Shown here: in pieces, positions 12,401 through 20,153 of the stretch | Position numbering within the stretch: position 1 is the first letter of the stretch | Layout of the letters: every line of letters starts with the position of its first letter | Origin: Siderastrea siderea | Taxonomy: Eukaryota; Cnidaria; Anthozoa; Scleractinia; Rhizangiidae | Assembly: GCA_964030785.1 (NCBI GenBank) | Contig: OZ034970.1 | Location: 41,844,377-41,908,376 of the forward strand | Direction of reading: 5' to 3' | Length of the DNA: 64,000 bases | Translations under genes and position numbers: made by a program | The notes under the pieces: generated by a model | Told to the model about the DNA's origin: nothing | The model's input: only the letters and a program-made list of their open reading frames with translations | Databases searched by the model: none

Positions 12401-13108
12401 TCACTGGTATCCATAGGGGTATGTCTTGAAGGTGTGGGGATGAATGACTCGTTTGTCAGGTGAGTGAGCAAGGTTGAAAGTGTAGGGAAGACTCATAATG
12501 CTCTTCATGCGGGGAATGACGTCACTTTGGTTCTTTCCCAGATAGTGCAGGGTTTTGTGGTCAGGATCAACTGGATCTGGGAGGAGTCCCCAGTATCCGC
12601 TCGTGGTGGTGTTCTCGTTTTCATAAAGAGTACCATGCCACCAATCACCACCAGGCCAGTGAACTTTGCTAACTTCCTCCCTAAACTCAAGGTCGAGGCT
12701 ATATCGTCGTCTAGGGGTAGTCTCCATGACGGAAAGAGGAACAGCGTGTTGGCAGTTTGGGCAATGGGGGTTGTGAGACGGATTTGGGTTGGGTGTGTTG
12801 CATTCCATGGCACAGGAGGGGTGACAAGGTTTATCACAGCACCTCAACTTGGCAGAATAGTAGACTTGTATCGCACAGAATACACAGGGGTTGGATGGAG
12901 GATCGGTGGAAAGAGACCTCCCGTGAACGTTTCGGCGGCAGCTAGGACAGGAGGACGCGTAGACACGTTTCTTGAGATAGTCCTCGGCACAGGGGGTATG
13001 ACAAGGTTGACCACAGCAGCTCAACTTGGTATTATCGGTGACAGGCGTCAAACAGATCACACATGGTTTGGGTTGAGCCATCACTTGTTGGGTTTCTGGA
13101 TTATCCAT
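12401..13108 (-). CDS. Tandem RING/PHD-like zinc-finger protein, Polinton accessory
   Basis: The protein has 235 residues. It holds two copies of the same zinc-binding pattern: C16-x2-C19, C31/C32, C36-H37-x2-C40, C54-x2-C57, and C75-x2-C78, C90/C91, C95-H96-x2-C99, C116-x2-C119. The spacing fits a C4HC3-type treble-clef (RING-CH or PHD-like). This could be a ubiquitin-ligase module, but no ligase activity can be read from the sequence. The C-terminal half (about 135-235) is unrecognised. The last 18 residues (DKRV...FKTYPYGYQ) are almost the same as the C-terminus of the element's PolB, because both ends lie in the inner part of the TIRs. A TATA box (complement of 13136-13143) sits only about 28 nt before the ATG, predicting a very short leader. 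Poly(A) signal is in the TIR. Confidence 0.8.
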   Translation of the reverse strand: MDNPETQQVMAQPKPCVICLTPVTDNTKLSCCGQPCHTPCAEDYLKKRVYASSCPSCRRNVHGRSLSTDPPSNPCVFCAIQVYYSAKLRCCDKPCHPSCAMECNTPNPNPSHNPHCPNCQHAVPLSVMETTPRRRYSLDLEFREEVSKVHWPGGDWWHGTLYENENTTTSGYWGLLPDPVDPDHKTLHYLGKNQSDVIPRMKSIMSLPYTFNLAHSPDKRVIHPHTFKTYPYGYQ

Positions 13109-13361
13109 GAGTTGAAGTGTGAAATGAGACGGGGGTTTTTATAGAGAAATCAAAGGGTCACGTGGGAGGGAAGGGGCCAATGAGAGAAAGACCCATCATG
13201 CTGTGGGAGGGGAAGAGGTGGGGGTACCCCCCTCCCCCCTCCTTAGATAGACCATGGTGCATTGCGCGAATGGGGGTATATAAGTCAAGGGAGGCCACAG
13301 GACGTCACTCCTAGCTTTGAGTTCATGCTGTGTTAACTTATGTCAATTGGGGCTGTCAAAA
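13109..13361. promoter_or_regulatory. Divergent promoter, left
   Basis: This gap separates the minus-strand zinc-protein gene from the plus-strand gene at 13362. It contains TATA boxes for both (minus: complement of 13136-13143; plus: TATATAAG 13277-13284) and a CCAAT box in GGGGCCAATGAGAGAAAG (13173-13190). A block CCTTAGATAGACC...GCATTGCG at 13241-13266 ends 7-10 nt before the plus TATA. The CCAAT and CCTTAGA blocks recur in the other divergent promoter at 28570-28914, so they are probably shared regulatory modules. Confidence 0.7.
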
Positions 13362-13892
13362 ATGTCCGAAACGAGAAGGCCGTTGGGGTCCATGTGTAGT
13401 GAGATGAATGTGAGTGGGCAAGACTATTTGAGAAGGAGAGTTGGTCCGGAGAGGACGCCCATCCAACGCCAGACCATGCGTATGTATGAAAGGAGAGAGG
13501 AGACATGGCGCCCGTTAAATAGAGATCGTGTGGTTGCCTTTATTCGTTTATTTTTGTTGTACCTCGTGGAGTGGGAGAATGGTGTTGGACGGCCTCATCC
13601 CGAGACGGTCCGATCTCTGAAGAAAGCGTTGGTCCGTCGGGTGATTCCATGGATTCAAAACCACTTGGTTTGGACTACGAGGGAGAGGTATTGGCCTATC
13701 ACCCTACAGCAATTTAAGGAACTGGACCAGTACTTGGTTGAGCACATGCCCCGAGTTCAGAGAGACGATGAGTGGGCCGCCATTGCGTATTTTTTTAAAG
13801 TGGTGGTACAGGAACGCAGGGACGAATATAAAAGATTGGAAGACATAGAAAGGGAGGCGATGGAGGCTGTGCGTCGGTGTTTGGGACAATGA
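13362..13892 (+). CDS. Unknown helical protein, Polinton accessory
   Basis: This is a 176-residue frame. An upstream in-frame TTG at 13317 extends it by 15 codons, but the ATG at 13362 is the first plausible eukaryotic start, 85 nt after the TATATAAG box. I do not recognise the family. The protein is basic and Trp/Arg-rich with mostly amphipathic helices and a short hydrophobic stretch (VVAFIRLFLLYLVEW). Its C-terminus is charged and coiled-coil-like (ERRDEYKRLEDIEREAMEAV). It has no metal-binding motif or signal peptide. Its strong dedicated TATA box and the accessory region argue that it is a real, probably early, gene. Confidence 0.7.
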   Translation: MSETRRPLGSMCSEMNVSGQDYLRRRVGPERTPIQRQTMRMYERREETWRPLNRDRVVAFIRLFLLYLVEWENGVGRPHPETVRSLKKALVRRVIPWIQNHLVWTTRERYWPITLQQFKELDQYLVEHMPRVQRDDEWAAIAYFFKVVVQERRDEYKRLEDIEREAMEAVRRCLGQ

Positions 13893-14211
13893 ACATTTTT
13901 TTTTTTTTATTCCTGTTGCGTTTTGTATTGTGAGTCAAGGCTACTGTGAGTCAAGAGACATTTATTTATGATCCACGTGCAAACTCAGTGATGTCAGTTT
14001 TTATTTTTTAATTAAAAAGAGTTGATGTTTTTTACAAAGGGTGGTTGGTCTTCTTTGCCACGCGGGTGGGGCATTCCTATTTACAATTGGAAAAGCTATC
14101 TACAATTTGAAAAAATAAAAAGTAAAAGCTATGTACAATGGGAAAAAATAAAAACTAAGAAATTGAAAAAGAAAAGCTATGTACAATTCCAAAAGTAAAA
14201 ACTAAAAAAAA
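13893..14211. other. Convergent 3' intergenic region
   Basis: The genes on either side converge here. The sequence is AT-rich, with short repeats of AAAAGCTATGTACAATT-like words at about 14088-14190. It presumably holds the 3' ends of both transcripts. No gene is seen. Confidence 0.5.
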
Positions 14212-14907
14212 TTACAAATGAAAGTCTTCCAGTTCCATACGTAATTGATCAATGTTCTCGGGTAGACAGAAGGTGCGGTTGAACAAGGCTTGAATTTCGG
14301 CTCGGGTTTTCTCGTCCACATCCCGGGATCCCACAATAGCACTGCTTTGATGAAGGGTGGGCTTTTTGGGTCCCCAAGGGACAAATTGACTGCCAGTGAC
14401 CAGGGTGGCGGCATTCTCATTGACTTGGTAGTAATGGTCCGAGCGGTACCATGATTGACTGGGTATGTCAAACAGGTAGACGGGTTTGCCTTGATCCATA
14501 GCCAATTGCACAGTCCAACCAGTGCCTCCTTTCACGCGTTTATGATCCGGTTCCAAGATGCCAAAGGCATAGATGGTATGGGCTTTTTTGGCAATTTGAT
14601 AATTGCGTTGCAGCAATTGTAGGGTGTAAAAATGACTGGGCATTTGTTTGCCTAGTTTCTCCGCCGCCTGGTGAAGATGGGGGTTGGCCAGCATCAGGAC
14701 TTCCACCGTAGAAGGGGTGATGAAAGTGGCTCGAGGATGGTTCGGGGGGACCAGGACTTCTAGTTGCATCCCAAAGTGTTTGGCATGTTCTTCCACAAGG
14801 GCATCCGTACCTTTGGCTCCCCCGGTGTAGACCACATGGCCATGACCCACTTGCAGTTCCAAGGCACCGAGATCTTGTTCTCCGATCATGTTGATGTTGG
14901 GGGGCAT
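14212..14907 (-). CDS. SLOG-fold (DprA/LOG-like) protein, apparently circularly permuted
   Basis: The protein has 231 residues from the first ATG; a TTG start at 14937 is rejected. Residues 25-35 (VVYTGGAKGTD) and the following helix match the glycine-rich nucleotide-binding turn of the SLOG superfamily. R101-N102 matches the family's conserved RN, and 127-147 (GGTG, then a TVQLAMDQGKPVYLFD run) matches its GGT-x2-T-V...P-V element. The strand-helix that normally opens a SLOG domain (I-V-G-S-R-D) instead appears at the C-terminus, 190-196, followed by a helix to about 209. The order suggests circular permutation. SLOG domains bind nucleotides or NAD/ADP-ribose derivatives and include signal-sensing proteins in bacterial immunity. 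The role here is unknown. A TATTTAA box (complement of 14947-14953) precedes it. It shares a CCAAT-rich divergent promoter with the GRF gene. Confidence 0.75.
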   Translation of the reverse strand: MPPNINMIGEQDLGALELQVGHGHVVYTGGAKGTDALVEEHAKHFGMQLEVLVPPNHPRATFITPSTVEVLMLANPHLHQAAEKLGKQMPSHFYTLQLLQRNYQIAKKAHTIYAFGILEPDHKRVKGGTGWTVQLAMDQGKPVYLFDIPSQSWYRSDHYYQVNENAATLVTGSQFVPWGPKKPTLHQSSAIVGSRDVDEKTRAEIQALFNRTFCLPENIDQLRMELEDFHL

Positions 14908-15122
14908 GGCTTTTGAGAATGAAGATCTAGTGACCAAGGGACCGTCTTAAATAGGGACAACGGACCAATGGGAAGACAAGAGGTCCTTATTTGGATTGAA
15001 TAAGCTGACCAATGGGAAGATAACAAGTCCTTATATGGGTAGGATAAGCTGACCAATGACAGTCAAGGGTCTAAGGTATAAAAAGGCATGGTCGGTAGGG
15101 GTGACATCAACCTTTGAGTACG
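14908..15122. promoter_or_regulatory. Divergent CCAAT-repeat promoter (SLOG/GRF genes)
   Basis: Three CCAAT boxes at 14965, 15009 and 15053 are spaced about 44 bp apart. The first two are embedded in a repeat (GACCAATGGGAAGA, then AGGTCCTTAT or AAGTCCTTAT, then AATAAGCT or GATAAGCT). TATTTAA (complement of 14947-14953) serves the minus-strand SLOG gene and TATAAAAA (15077-15084) the plus-strand GRF gene. The layout implies that the two are co-expressed. Confidence 0.75.
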
Positions 15123-15989
15123 ATGTCCACCGATCGGAAGAGAAAATCAACCCATCCCCCAGAGGGGAAAAAGAAGAAGAAGGCCATTCAACATATGACG
15201 CCCGTGGACTGTGATCCTGTGGTGTGCGACGTGGTGGAAGACACCCGAGCTGCTGTGGAAGATATGATGAAAGAATTGAATGATATGGTGTCCCCCCAGA
15301 CATCCCCATCTGAATACATGGTGACGTATGTCGAAGATCCTCCTCCCAGTTCGGTGGACACTATGGTATGCCCTTGCCATAATGTGCGTTTGGAGGCCCG
15401 AGAATCTCAAAAGGGGTGGAAGTATGTGAAATGTCCCATGCAACCGTGTTTGCTGTTTTGTGGACAAGATCAAGTTCTGGAGTATATGAAAGCCGTGTAT
15501 AGTCAACCTGATGTAGAAGTGTTGGACATGTGGGGTGGTTTGCAATGCTTTTGCCGTGAACCCGCTACGCTTCAACAGAGTCATTCGACCCAGAACCCCG
15601 ATCGGTTGTTTCTGACTTGTTCCAAGAAAACGTGTGGCTTCTTCCGATGGGCCGATCAACCCTTGGGTCCCAATTACTGGACGTGGTTTCATGACAACCC
15701 TCCCAAAAAAGCCGATCAACAAGCTGAAGCACCCACCCGTGATGCTCAAGGATATCCCAAACGTGGAGTAGACATCCCTGGTCCTCCAGTCCGAAGGAAA
15801 GAGGACGTGGAACGAGAACGACCCCTGACAGACTATGAGAAACAATTGTTACGAGAAATTCAAGATCTCAAGAACCGTCAAGAAGTGATGGTAGCCCCAG
15901 CTCCACCACCCCCCAAGTACAGTGACAGTGTGGAGAACTGGCAGAAAGGTCTAGAGACCGTCAGCTATGGCCGTCTAGGTCTCTTTTAA
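15123..15989 (+). CDS. Double GRF-type zinc-finger protein
   Basis: The protein has 288 residues from the ATG at 15123, 46 nt after the TATAAAAA box; an in-frame TTG three codons upstream is ignored. After a Lys-rich tail (K16-K20, nuclear-localisation-like) there are two GRF-like zinc knuckles. The first is C83-x-C85...C104-x4-C109. The second is the clearer: C142-x-C144...R161-L-F...C166-x4-C171-G-F-F-R-W. GRF domains bind single-stranded DNA in NEIL3, APE2 and topoisomerase III, so a role with displaced single strands during protein-primed replication is plausible but inferred. The C-terminus has a charged coiled coil (about 234-256) and a proline run. A poly(A) signal AATAAA lies at 16001-16006, 11 nt after the stop. 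Confidence 0.8.
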   Translation: MSTDRKRKSTHPPEGKKKKKAIQHMTPVDCDPVVCDVVEDTRAAVEDMMKELNDMVSPQTSPSEYMVTYVEDPPPSSVDTMVCPCHNVRLEARESQKGWKYVKCPMQPCLLFCGQDQVLEYMKAVYSQPDVEVLDMWGGLQCFCREPATLQQSHSTQNPDRLFLTCSKKTCGFFRWADQPLGPNYWTWFHDNPPKKADQQAEAPTRDAQGYPKRGVDIPGPPVRRKEDVERERPLTDYEKQLLREIQDLKNRQEVMVAPAPPPPKYSDSVENWQKGLETVSYGRLGLF

Positions 15990-16025
15990 ATGAGAGAACG
16001 AATAAAATTTTTTATCAATGTCACC

Positions 16026-16376
16026 ATGGAGTCTGTATGTGATGCGTGGGAGTCTGTCTTGTCCCTAGGGCAATGGCAATGTCATCAAACCCTTTGTCAA
16101 GTCTTATATGATCATCAACCCGGGTCCCAAATCCCCATACCCCCTTGTCCCGAGGACACGCATCCTCTCCACCTCTTTGAAGAAACCCATGTGGACCGCA
16201 ACCTATATCGATGGGTGGTGTTTGTCTTATGGTTAAAAGCTCACCCAGAGGCATGGCGATGGTATCGAATCATTCAAAAGGCACATCCCCACACGGTCCC
16301 TACCATATCGACCTTATGGGATGAATGCCAGAACGTATGGCCCCTCGAAAGAAAAAGGTCTCCCAACCATGGTTGA
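16026..16376 (+). CDS. Small protein upstream of integrase, unknown
   Basis: The frame is open from an ATG at 15990 directly after the GRF stop. I prefer the ATG at 16026, which has a good context (ACCATGG) and lies past the upstream poly(A) signal. This gives 116 residues, Trp- and His-rich (W-x-C-H, R-W-V-V-F-V-L-W-L, W-R-W-Y), with no recognised motif. It overlaps the integrase start by 52 nt in another frame. The overlap and open frame suggest a genuine gene, but no family supports it. Confidence 0.5.
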   Translation: MESVCDAWESVLSLGQWQCHQTLCQVLYDHQPGSQIPIPPCPEDTHPLHLFEETHVDRNLYRWVVFVLWLKAHPEAWRWYRIIQKAHPHTVPTISTLWDECQNVWPLERKRSPNHG

Positions 16377-17476
16377 GTCAGTACCACGATCCTCGTACCC
16401 CGGGGAGTTTAGGAGGGGTGCAACGATTTGCTAAAGCCCATCGTCTCCCTTTGAAAAAAGCTCAACGGGTGTTGGAACGGGATTTGGCCTATACGTTACC
16501 TAAACCACGACGTCGTCGTTTTCCCACCGTCCCCGTGATCGTAGGGGGGTTGGATGATCAATGGGTCGCGGATTTAGTGGAAGTGCAACCCTTGGCCAAA
16601 CATAATCGGGGTATACGATACTTGTTGACGGTCTTGGATGTGTTGTCCAAGTACGCGTGGGTCCAACCGTTGAAAGACAAAACCGGGGTGGCGTTGGTCC
16701 ATGCCTTTGACAAGATTTTGAAAGAAGGACGACGTCACCCGAATCGATTGCAAACGGATCGAGGGAAAGAATTTTACAACCGGACGTTTCAACGATGGCT
16801 TGACGAGCAAGGCATTCAACATTTTTCGACCGAAGGGGATGCCAAAGCCAGTGTGGTGGAACGATTTAACCGCACCTTGAAAGAACGGTTGTACCGTTAT
16901 TTTACTGCGGCCAACACCTTACAGTTTGACGATGTGTTACCCGAGTTGGTGCAAGGCTATAATGCCACCCGGCATCGAAGTATTGGTATGGCCCCTCAAG
17001 ACGTGACGTGGGACAACGAAGAAGCGGTGTGGAAACGATTGTATGCCAAACGGTTGAAAGACCAGAAAAAACCTAAATTCAAAGTCGGAGATCGTGTCCG
17101 TCTCAACAAGATTCATCGTACCTTTGCCAAAGGCTATTTACCCGGTTGGACCGAAGAAGTGTTTGTGGTGCATCGGGTGATCCCGGGATCTGTGCCCACG
17201 TATAAGATTCACGAATGGGATGAGACCCCCGTCCAAGGTACGTTTTATGAAGAGGATTTACAAAAAGTCCATGTATCCGAGGTGTTTCGCATCGAAAAGG
17301 TACTTAAGCGACAAAAAGATCGTTGGTTGGTCAAGTGGAAAGGGTGGCCCGACAAGTACAATAGTTGGATTCGTAGTCAAGACGTCACGTCTCTCCAACC
17401 ACCCCAGAGGAAAAGCCCACCCAAACGACAACTGAAGACTAAAGAGACAAGCCCACCCAAAAGACGACGCGACTAA
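16325..17476 (+). CDS. INT: Polinton integrase with chromodomain
   Basis: The protein has 383 residues. The retroviral-type RNase-H-fold catalytic core shows the D-D-E triad at D83 (WVADLVEV), D145 (LQTDRGKEF) and E179 (ASVVERFNRT). The C-terminal part has an SH3-like region (KFKVGDRVRLNK, about 251-262) and then a chromodomain (about 317-350: EVFRIEKVLKRQKDRWLVKW then KGWPDKYNSWI). The tail is Lys/Pro-rich with PPKR repeats, nuclear-localisation-like. I see no HHCC zinc finger. It catalyses insertion with a 6-bp staggered cut, matching the CCTCTG duplication. The chromodomain may steer insertion to modified histones. The start may be the ATG at 16325 or the better-context one at 16337. Confidence 0.95.
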   Translation: MPERMAPRKKKVSQPWLSQYHDPRTPGSLGGVQRFAKAHRLPLKKAQRVLERDLAYTLPKPRRRRFPTVPVIVGGLDDQWVADLVEVQPLAKHNRGIRYLLTVLDVLSKYAWVQPLKDKTGVALVHAFDKILKEGRRHPNRLQTDRGKEFYNRTFQRWLDEQGIQHFSTEGDAKASVVERFNRTLKERLYRYFTAANTLQFDDVLPELVQGYNATRHRSIGMAPQDVTWDNEEAVWKRLYAKRLKDQKKPKFKVGDRVRLNKIHRTFAKGYLPGWTEEVFVVHRVIPGSVPTYKIHEWDETPVQGTFYEEDLQKVHVSEVFRIEKVLKRQKDRWLVKWKGWPDKYNSWIRSQDVTSLQPPQRKSPPKRQLKTKETSPPKRRRD

Positions 17477-17479
17477 ACA

Positions 17480-18520
17480 ATGACATTGGTGCCCAACTCT
17501 TCGTTTTACGTGACGTTGATGAGTCATGCGAGTACCAAAGAGTTTCCTGGGAACAAGAGTCATCATTTCAGAAACCGATTGCCTAAACCCATCCGATTTG
17601 TGGGACGAGGATGGATGGTGGGTATGGTGAGTTTATCCTTACCCACCATTCCGGTGGTAGCGGAAGAAGGAGGCGTGGGTGATTCCCATCCTCTGTTGTA
17701 CGTACGATGGCACGAACGGGTGTATGCCCAAGACGATCAAGGCAACGATCGATGGTGGCATCAACGTCGCGAACTCACTGTCTACGGGCGAGATATGAGA
17801 AAGGAATTGGCCTCGTCGACGGGATCGCACTTTTTTCATCAATTGGTGTACCGTTACGTGCAAAGCCGTGCCAAACAAACCGAACCCAAAAACAAATGGG
17901 CCGAGGACAATGGCGTCAAATTATACCCGACCTTTGAATGGACCTCCGAAGGGGATTTGGTGTTGAATACCACCAATGTGGATTACACACGACAAGTAGC
18001 ACACGTGTCATGGGGCAGAACCTTGGCGCTGAGAATGGGATGGATTGAACAAGTGTCGACGGGCGTGTATCGATTGGGTCCGAATCTCTTGCAAGAATTT
18101 CATTCGGACTCCATTTCCATTCCGACGGATATCCGCGATGCCGCCAACAACCCCATCTTTTGGAAAGTGGAGGGGGATTATCTGAAATTGAGTATGACGT
18201 GTAATTGGCGGTTTGTGAATGTGAACCAGACCTTTCGTCCCTCGTTGGAATTTCCCTCCACGCGTCCTTTGCACGTGTATTGTGATGTAGGCACCAGCAG
18301 CATGGTAGGGGGCCGCATCACCGATCTCTTAAGAGAAATCAAGTACCAGCCTCAAAACACCACCCACTTTGAACCTCGACATATTCAATATATCCCAGTA
18401 CGCAACGAAGTGGTGGAAATCGTCGAAACCCAGATGGCCGAAACCAATGGGGATCTGGTGAAATTTGGTGAAGGCCATGCCCTCCTGACCCTCCACTTTA
18501 AAAGGGAAGTGGTGGTGTGA
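17480..18520 (+). CDS. Penton-like minor capsid protein, copy 1
   Basis: The protein has 346 residues, starting 3 nt after the integrase stop. The N-terminus (SFYVTLMSHASTKEFPGN, then FRNRLPKPIRF and a GWMVGM segment) is the signature of the conserved Polinton protein that I take to be the penton-type minor capsid protein. The next gene is a paralogue sharing this N-terminus, the middle (LGPNLLQEF; L-S-M-T-C-N-W-R-F) and the C-terminus (NEVVEI...AET, DLVKFGEGHALLTLHFK). No transmembrane segment or signal is seen. The family is certain; the penton assignment rests on known Polinton gene sets rather than any motif here. Confidence 0.75.
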   Translation: MTLVPNSSFYVTLMSHASTKEFPGNKSHHFRNRLPKPIRFVGRGWMVGMVSLSLPTIPVVAEEGGVGDSHPLLYVRWHERVYAQDDQGNDRWWHQRRELTVYGRDMRKELASSTGSHFFHQLVYRYVQSRAKQTEPKNKWAEDNGVKLYPTFEWTSEGDLVLNTTNVDYTRQVAHVSWGRTLALRMGWIEQVSTGVYRLGPNLLQEFHSDSISIPTDIRDAANNPIFWKVEGDYLKLSMTCNWRFVNVNQTFRPSLEFPSTRPLHVYCDVGTSSMVGGRITDLLREIKYQPQNTTHFEPRHIQYIPVRNEVVEIVETQMAETNGDLVKFGEGHALLTLHFKREVVV

Positions 18521-18534
18521 AGAACAAAGACAAC

Positions 18535-19584
18535 ATGTCGTTCTACGTGACGTTACCCAGTCATGCCAACCGACGTGAATTTCCCAACAACCAACCTAAT
18601 TCCTTCAAGATTCGTTTACCTCAACCGTTACAGCTCACGGGAGGTGGTTGGCAAGTGGGGTTGAGTGCCATTTCCTTACCAGATGCGCGCGTCAATTTGT
18701 ATGAGTTGGTGAAGAAAAATGGGTACGTCATGGGGGTGTCCTGGGGCCAAACGTATCCCAAACCGGGTGCAAAAGACGGGGAAATGACCTCGCGAGTAGA
18801 CACCGCGCGAAGCATCATCAATGACGTGAAAGATTTGGATTGGGTGGTGGATGGCGTGAGTTTCATGAAAGCCATCATTGCTCACTTGGAACAACAACGT
18901 ATGGAAACGGCCGTTCAAGGGGGTCGGTTTACCAATGATCAAGACAAACACACCTACGTCAAGTTCAAGTGGGAAGGCGAGGATCTGCTCATCGACAACA
19001 CCAATATCTGCCATTGCGGCACCGACACGCCAGCCCTGACCATCTACACCAAGTTAGCGCTCAAGATGGGATGGTTACGTAAAATTGACAGTGGGTTGAT
19101 TTTGGGACCCAACTTACAACAAGAATTCATGGGGGATCAAATCCCCAACATGACAAAACCCGCTGACAATGATTGGAACGATGTCACCGACGGTCAGGGG
19201 AACGCGGTCTTTTGGACGGTGCGTTCTATTTTACCGGATTATTTACAATTAAGTATGAGTTGTAGTTGGCGTTTCACCAACTTGAATGTGGCGTTTCGTT
19301 CCGTGGTGGGGGAACCCACACGATCGTTGCACGTGTACTCCGACGTGGCAGGCAGCACGGTGGTGGGCAATCGCGTGACTGATTTGTTACGTGAAATCCA
19401 GTACAAGCGTGAAGCACGCGGCAACCTGTATTTTGAACCGTTGCACATTCAATACATGTCTCTTCGTAACGAGGTGGTGGAAATAATTCACGTTCAAGTG
19501 GCTGAAACCATTGGTAGAGGAGGAGACTTGGTCAAGTTTGGTGAAGGTCATACCATTGTCACGTTACACTTCAAAAAGACATAA
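18535..19584 (+). CDS. Penton-like minor capsid protein, copy 2
   Basis: The protein has 349 residues from the ATG at 18535; an upstream in-frame GTG at 18517 overlaps the previous stop and is rejected. It is a tandem paralogue of 17480-18520 with the same N-terminal block (MSFYVTLPSHANRREFPNN) and C-terminal block (NEVVEIIHVQVAET, DLVKFGEGHTIVTLHFK). The middle is clearly diverged. Retaining two intact, diverged copies suggests different positions in the capsid or host-binding specialisation. This is inference. Confidence 0.75.
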   Translation: MSFYVTLPSHANRREFPNNQPNSFKIRLPQPLQLTGGGWQVGLSAISLPDARVNLYELVKKNGYVMGVSWGQTYPKPGAKDGEMTSRVDTARSIINDVKDLDWVVDGVSFMKAIIAHLEQQRMETAVQGGRFTNDQDKHTYVKFKWEGEDLLIDNTNICHCGTDTPALTIYTKLALKMGWLRKIDSGLILGPNLQQEFMGDQIPNMTKPADNDWNDVTDGQGNAVFWTVRSILPDYLQLSMSCSWRFTNLNVAFRSVVGEPTRSLHVYSDVAGSTVVGNRVTDLLREIQYKREARGNLYFEPLHIQYMSLRNEVVEIIHVQVAETIGRGGDLVKFGEGHTIVTLHFKKT

Positions 19585-19617
19585 AAAAGAGAGACGAGAA
19601 GGGAACCCAAATCAATC

Positions 19618-19854
19618 ATGCCTCCGAAACGACGACGACGACGACGACGGCGACGACCACAGCGTCCACAAGCGGGGGAAGGGGTCAACGCGGTGATTGC
19701 CGGGATTCCTAAGGCCGCTTGGTCCATCACCAAAGGGGTAGAAAAGTTAGCCAAAAAGAATTACCTAAGATCAACGAAGAAACGTATGGAAGAAATGCGA
19801 AGTGGGAAACGCAAACGGTGGGCGGGGGAATCGTTTACGTGCAACGTCATGTGA
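19618..19854 (+). CDS. Small basic core-like protein 1
   Basis: The protein has 78 residues, preceded at 38 nt by a CATAAAAAA box (19580-19588). Residues 4-13 are nearly all arginine. A central amphipathic/hydrophobic stretch (VNAVIAGIPKAAWSITKGVE) and a second basic region follow. Polinton and adenovirus-like particles carry Arg-rich DNA-condensing proteins of this kind. Unlike its neighbours it has no QRGG site. The assignment as core protein is inferred from composition and position. Confidence 0.65.
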   Translation: MPPKRRRRRRRRRPQRPQAGEGVNAVIAGIPKAAWSITKGVEKLAKKNYLRSTKKRMEEMRSGKRKRWAGESFTCNVM

Positions 19855-19892
19855 GTATAAAAAGAAAACAAGGGTTGTGAAAACAAACAAAG

Positions 19893-20084
19893 ATGCCCAA
19901 GACAAGAGTGCGTCGAAGAAGAAGAAGAAGAAGGCAACGAGGGGGTCTCTTGCCCCTGGCGGCCCTCATTCCAGCCTTGATCGCTGGAGGAAAAGCTGTG
20001 GCGTTGGGTGCCGCAAGTGGTGCCGCGAGTTACGGGGCTAAAAAAGGGTTGGAAGCCGCTTTTCGGAAAAAGCGACGACAATGA
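19893..20084 (+). CDS. Small core-like protein 2 with QRGG site (adenoviral pX-like)
   Basis: The protein has 63 residues, with TATAAAAAG at 19856 (37 nt upstream). An eight-residue arginine run is followed by Q15-R-G-G18 and then a hydrophobic Ala/Leu/Gly-rich segment (LLPLAALIPALIAGGKAVAL) and a short basic tail. This architecture, basic head, double-glycine protease site and hydrophobic tail, is that of adenovirus-type core protein X. The element's adenain-like protease would be expected to cut after the double glycine. Confidence 0.75.
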   Translation: MPKTRVRRRRRRRRQRGGLLPLAALIPALIAGGKAVALGAASGAASYGAKKGLEAAFRKKRRQ

Positions 20085-20153
20085 TAACGGTATAAAAAGG
20101 GGGTCACGTGAAGCACAGACAAAACGTTTATCCCTGGTGAAGAAGAAGACACC

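Noticed and set aside
12464..13144. Plus-strand 226-codon frame opposite the RING/PHD-like gene
   Set aside because: Antisense shadow; the minus frame has the paired Cys/His pattern and its own TATA box.
15147..15845. Minus-strand 232-codon frame inside the GRF gene
   Set aside because: Antisense shadow; the plus frame has zinc motifs and a TATA-proximal ATG.
17480..18534. Frameshifted single penton gene split in two
   Set aside because: Each frame has its own complete N- and C-terminal block, so they are tandem paralogues and not halves of one gene.
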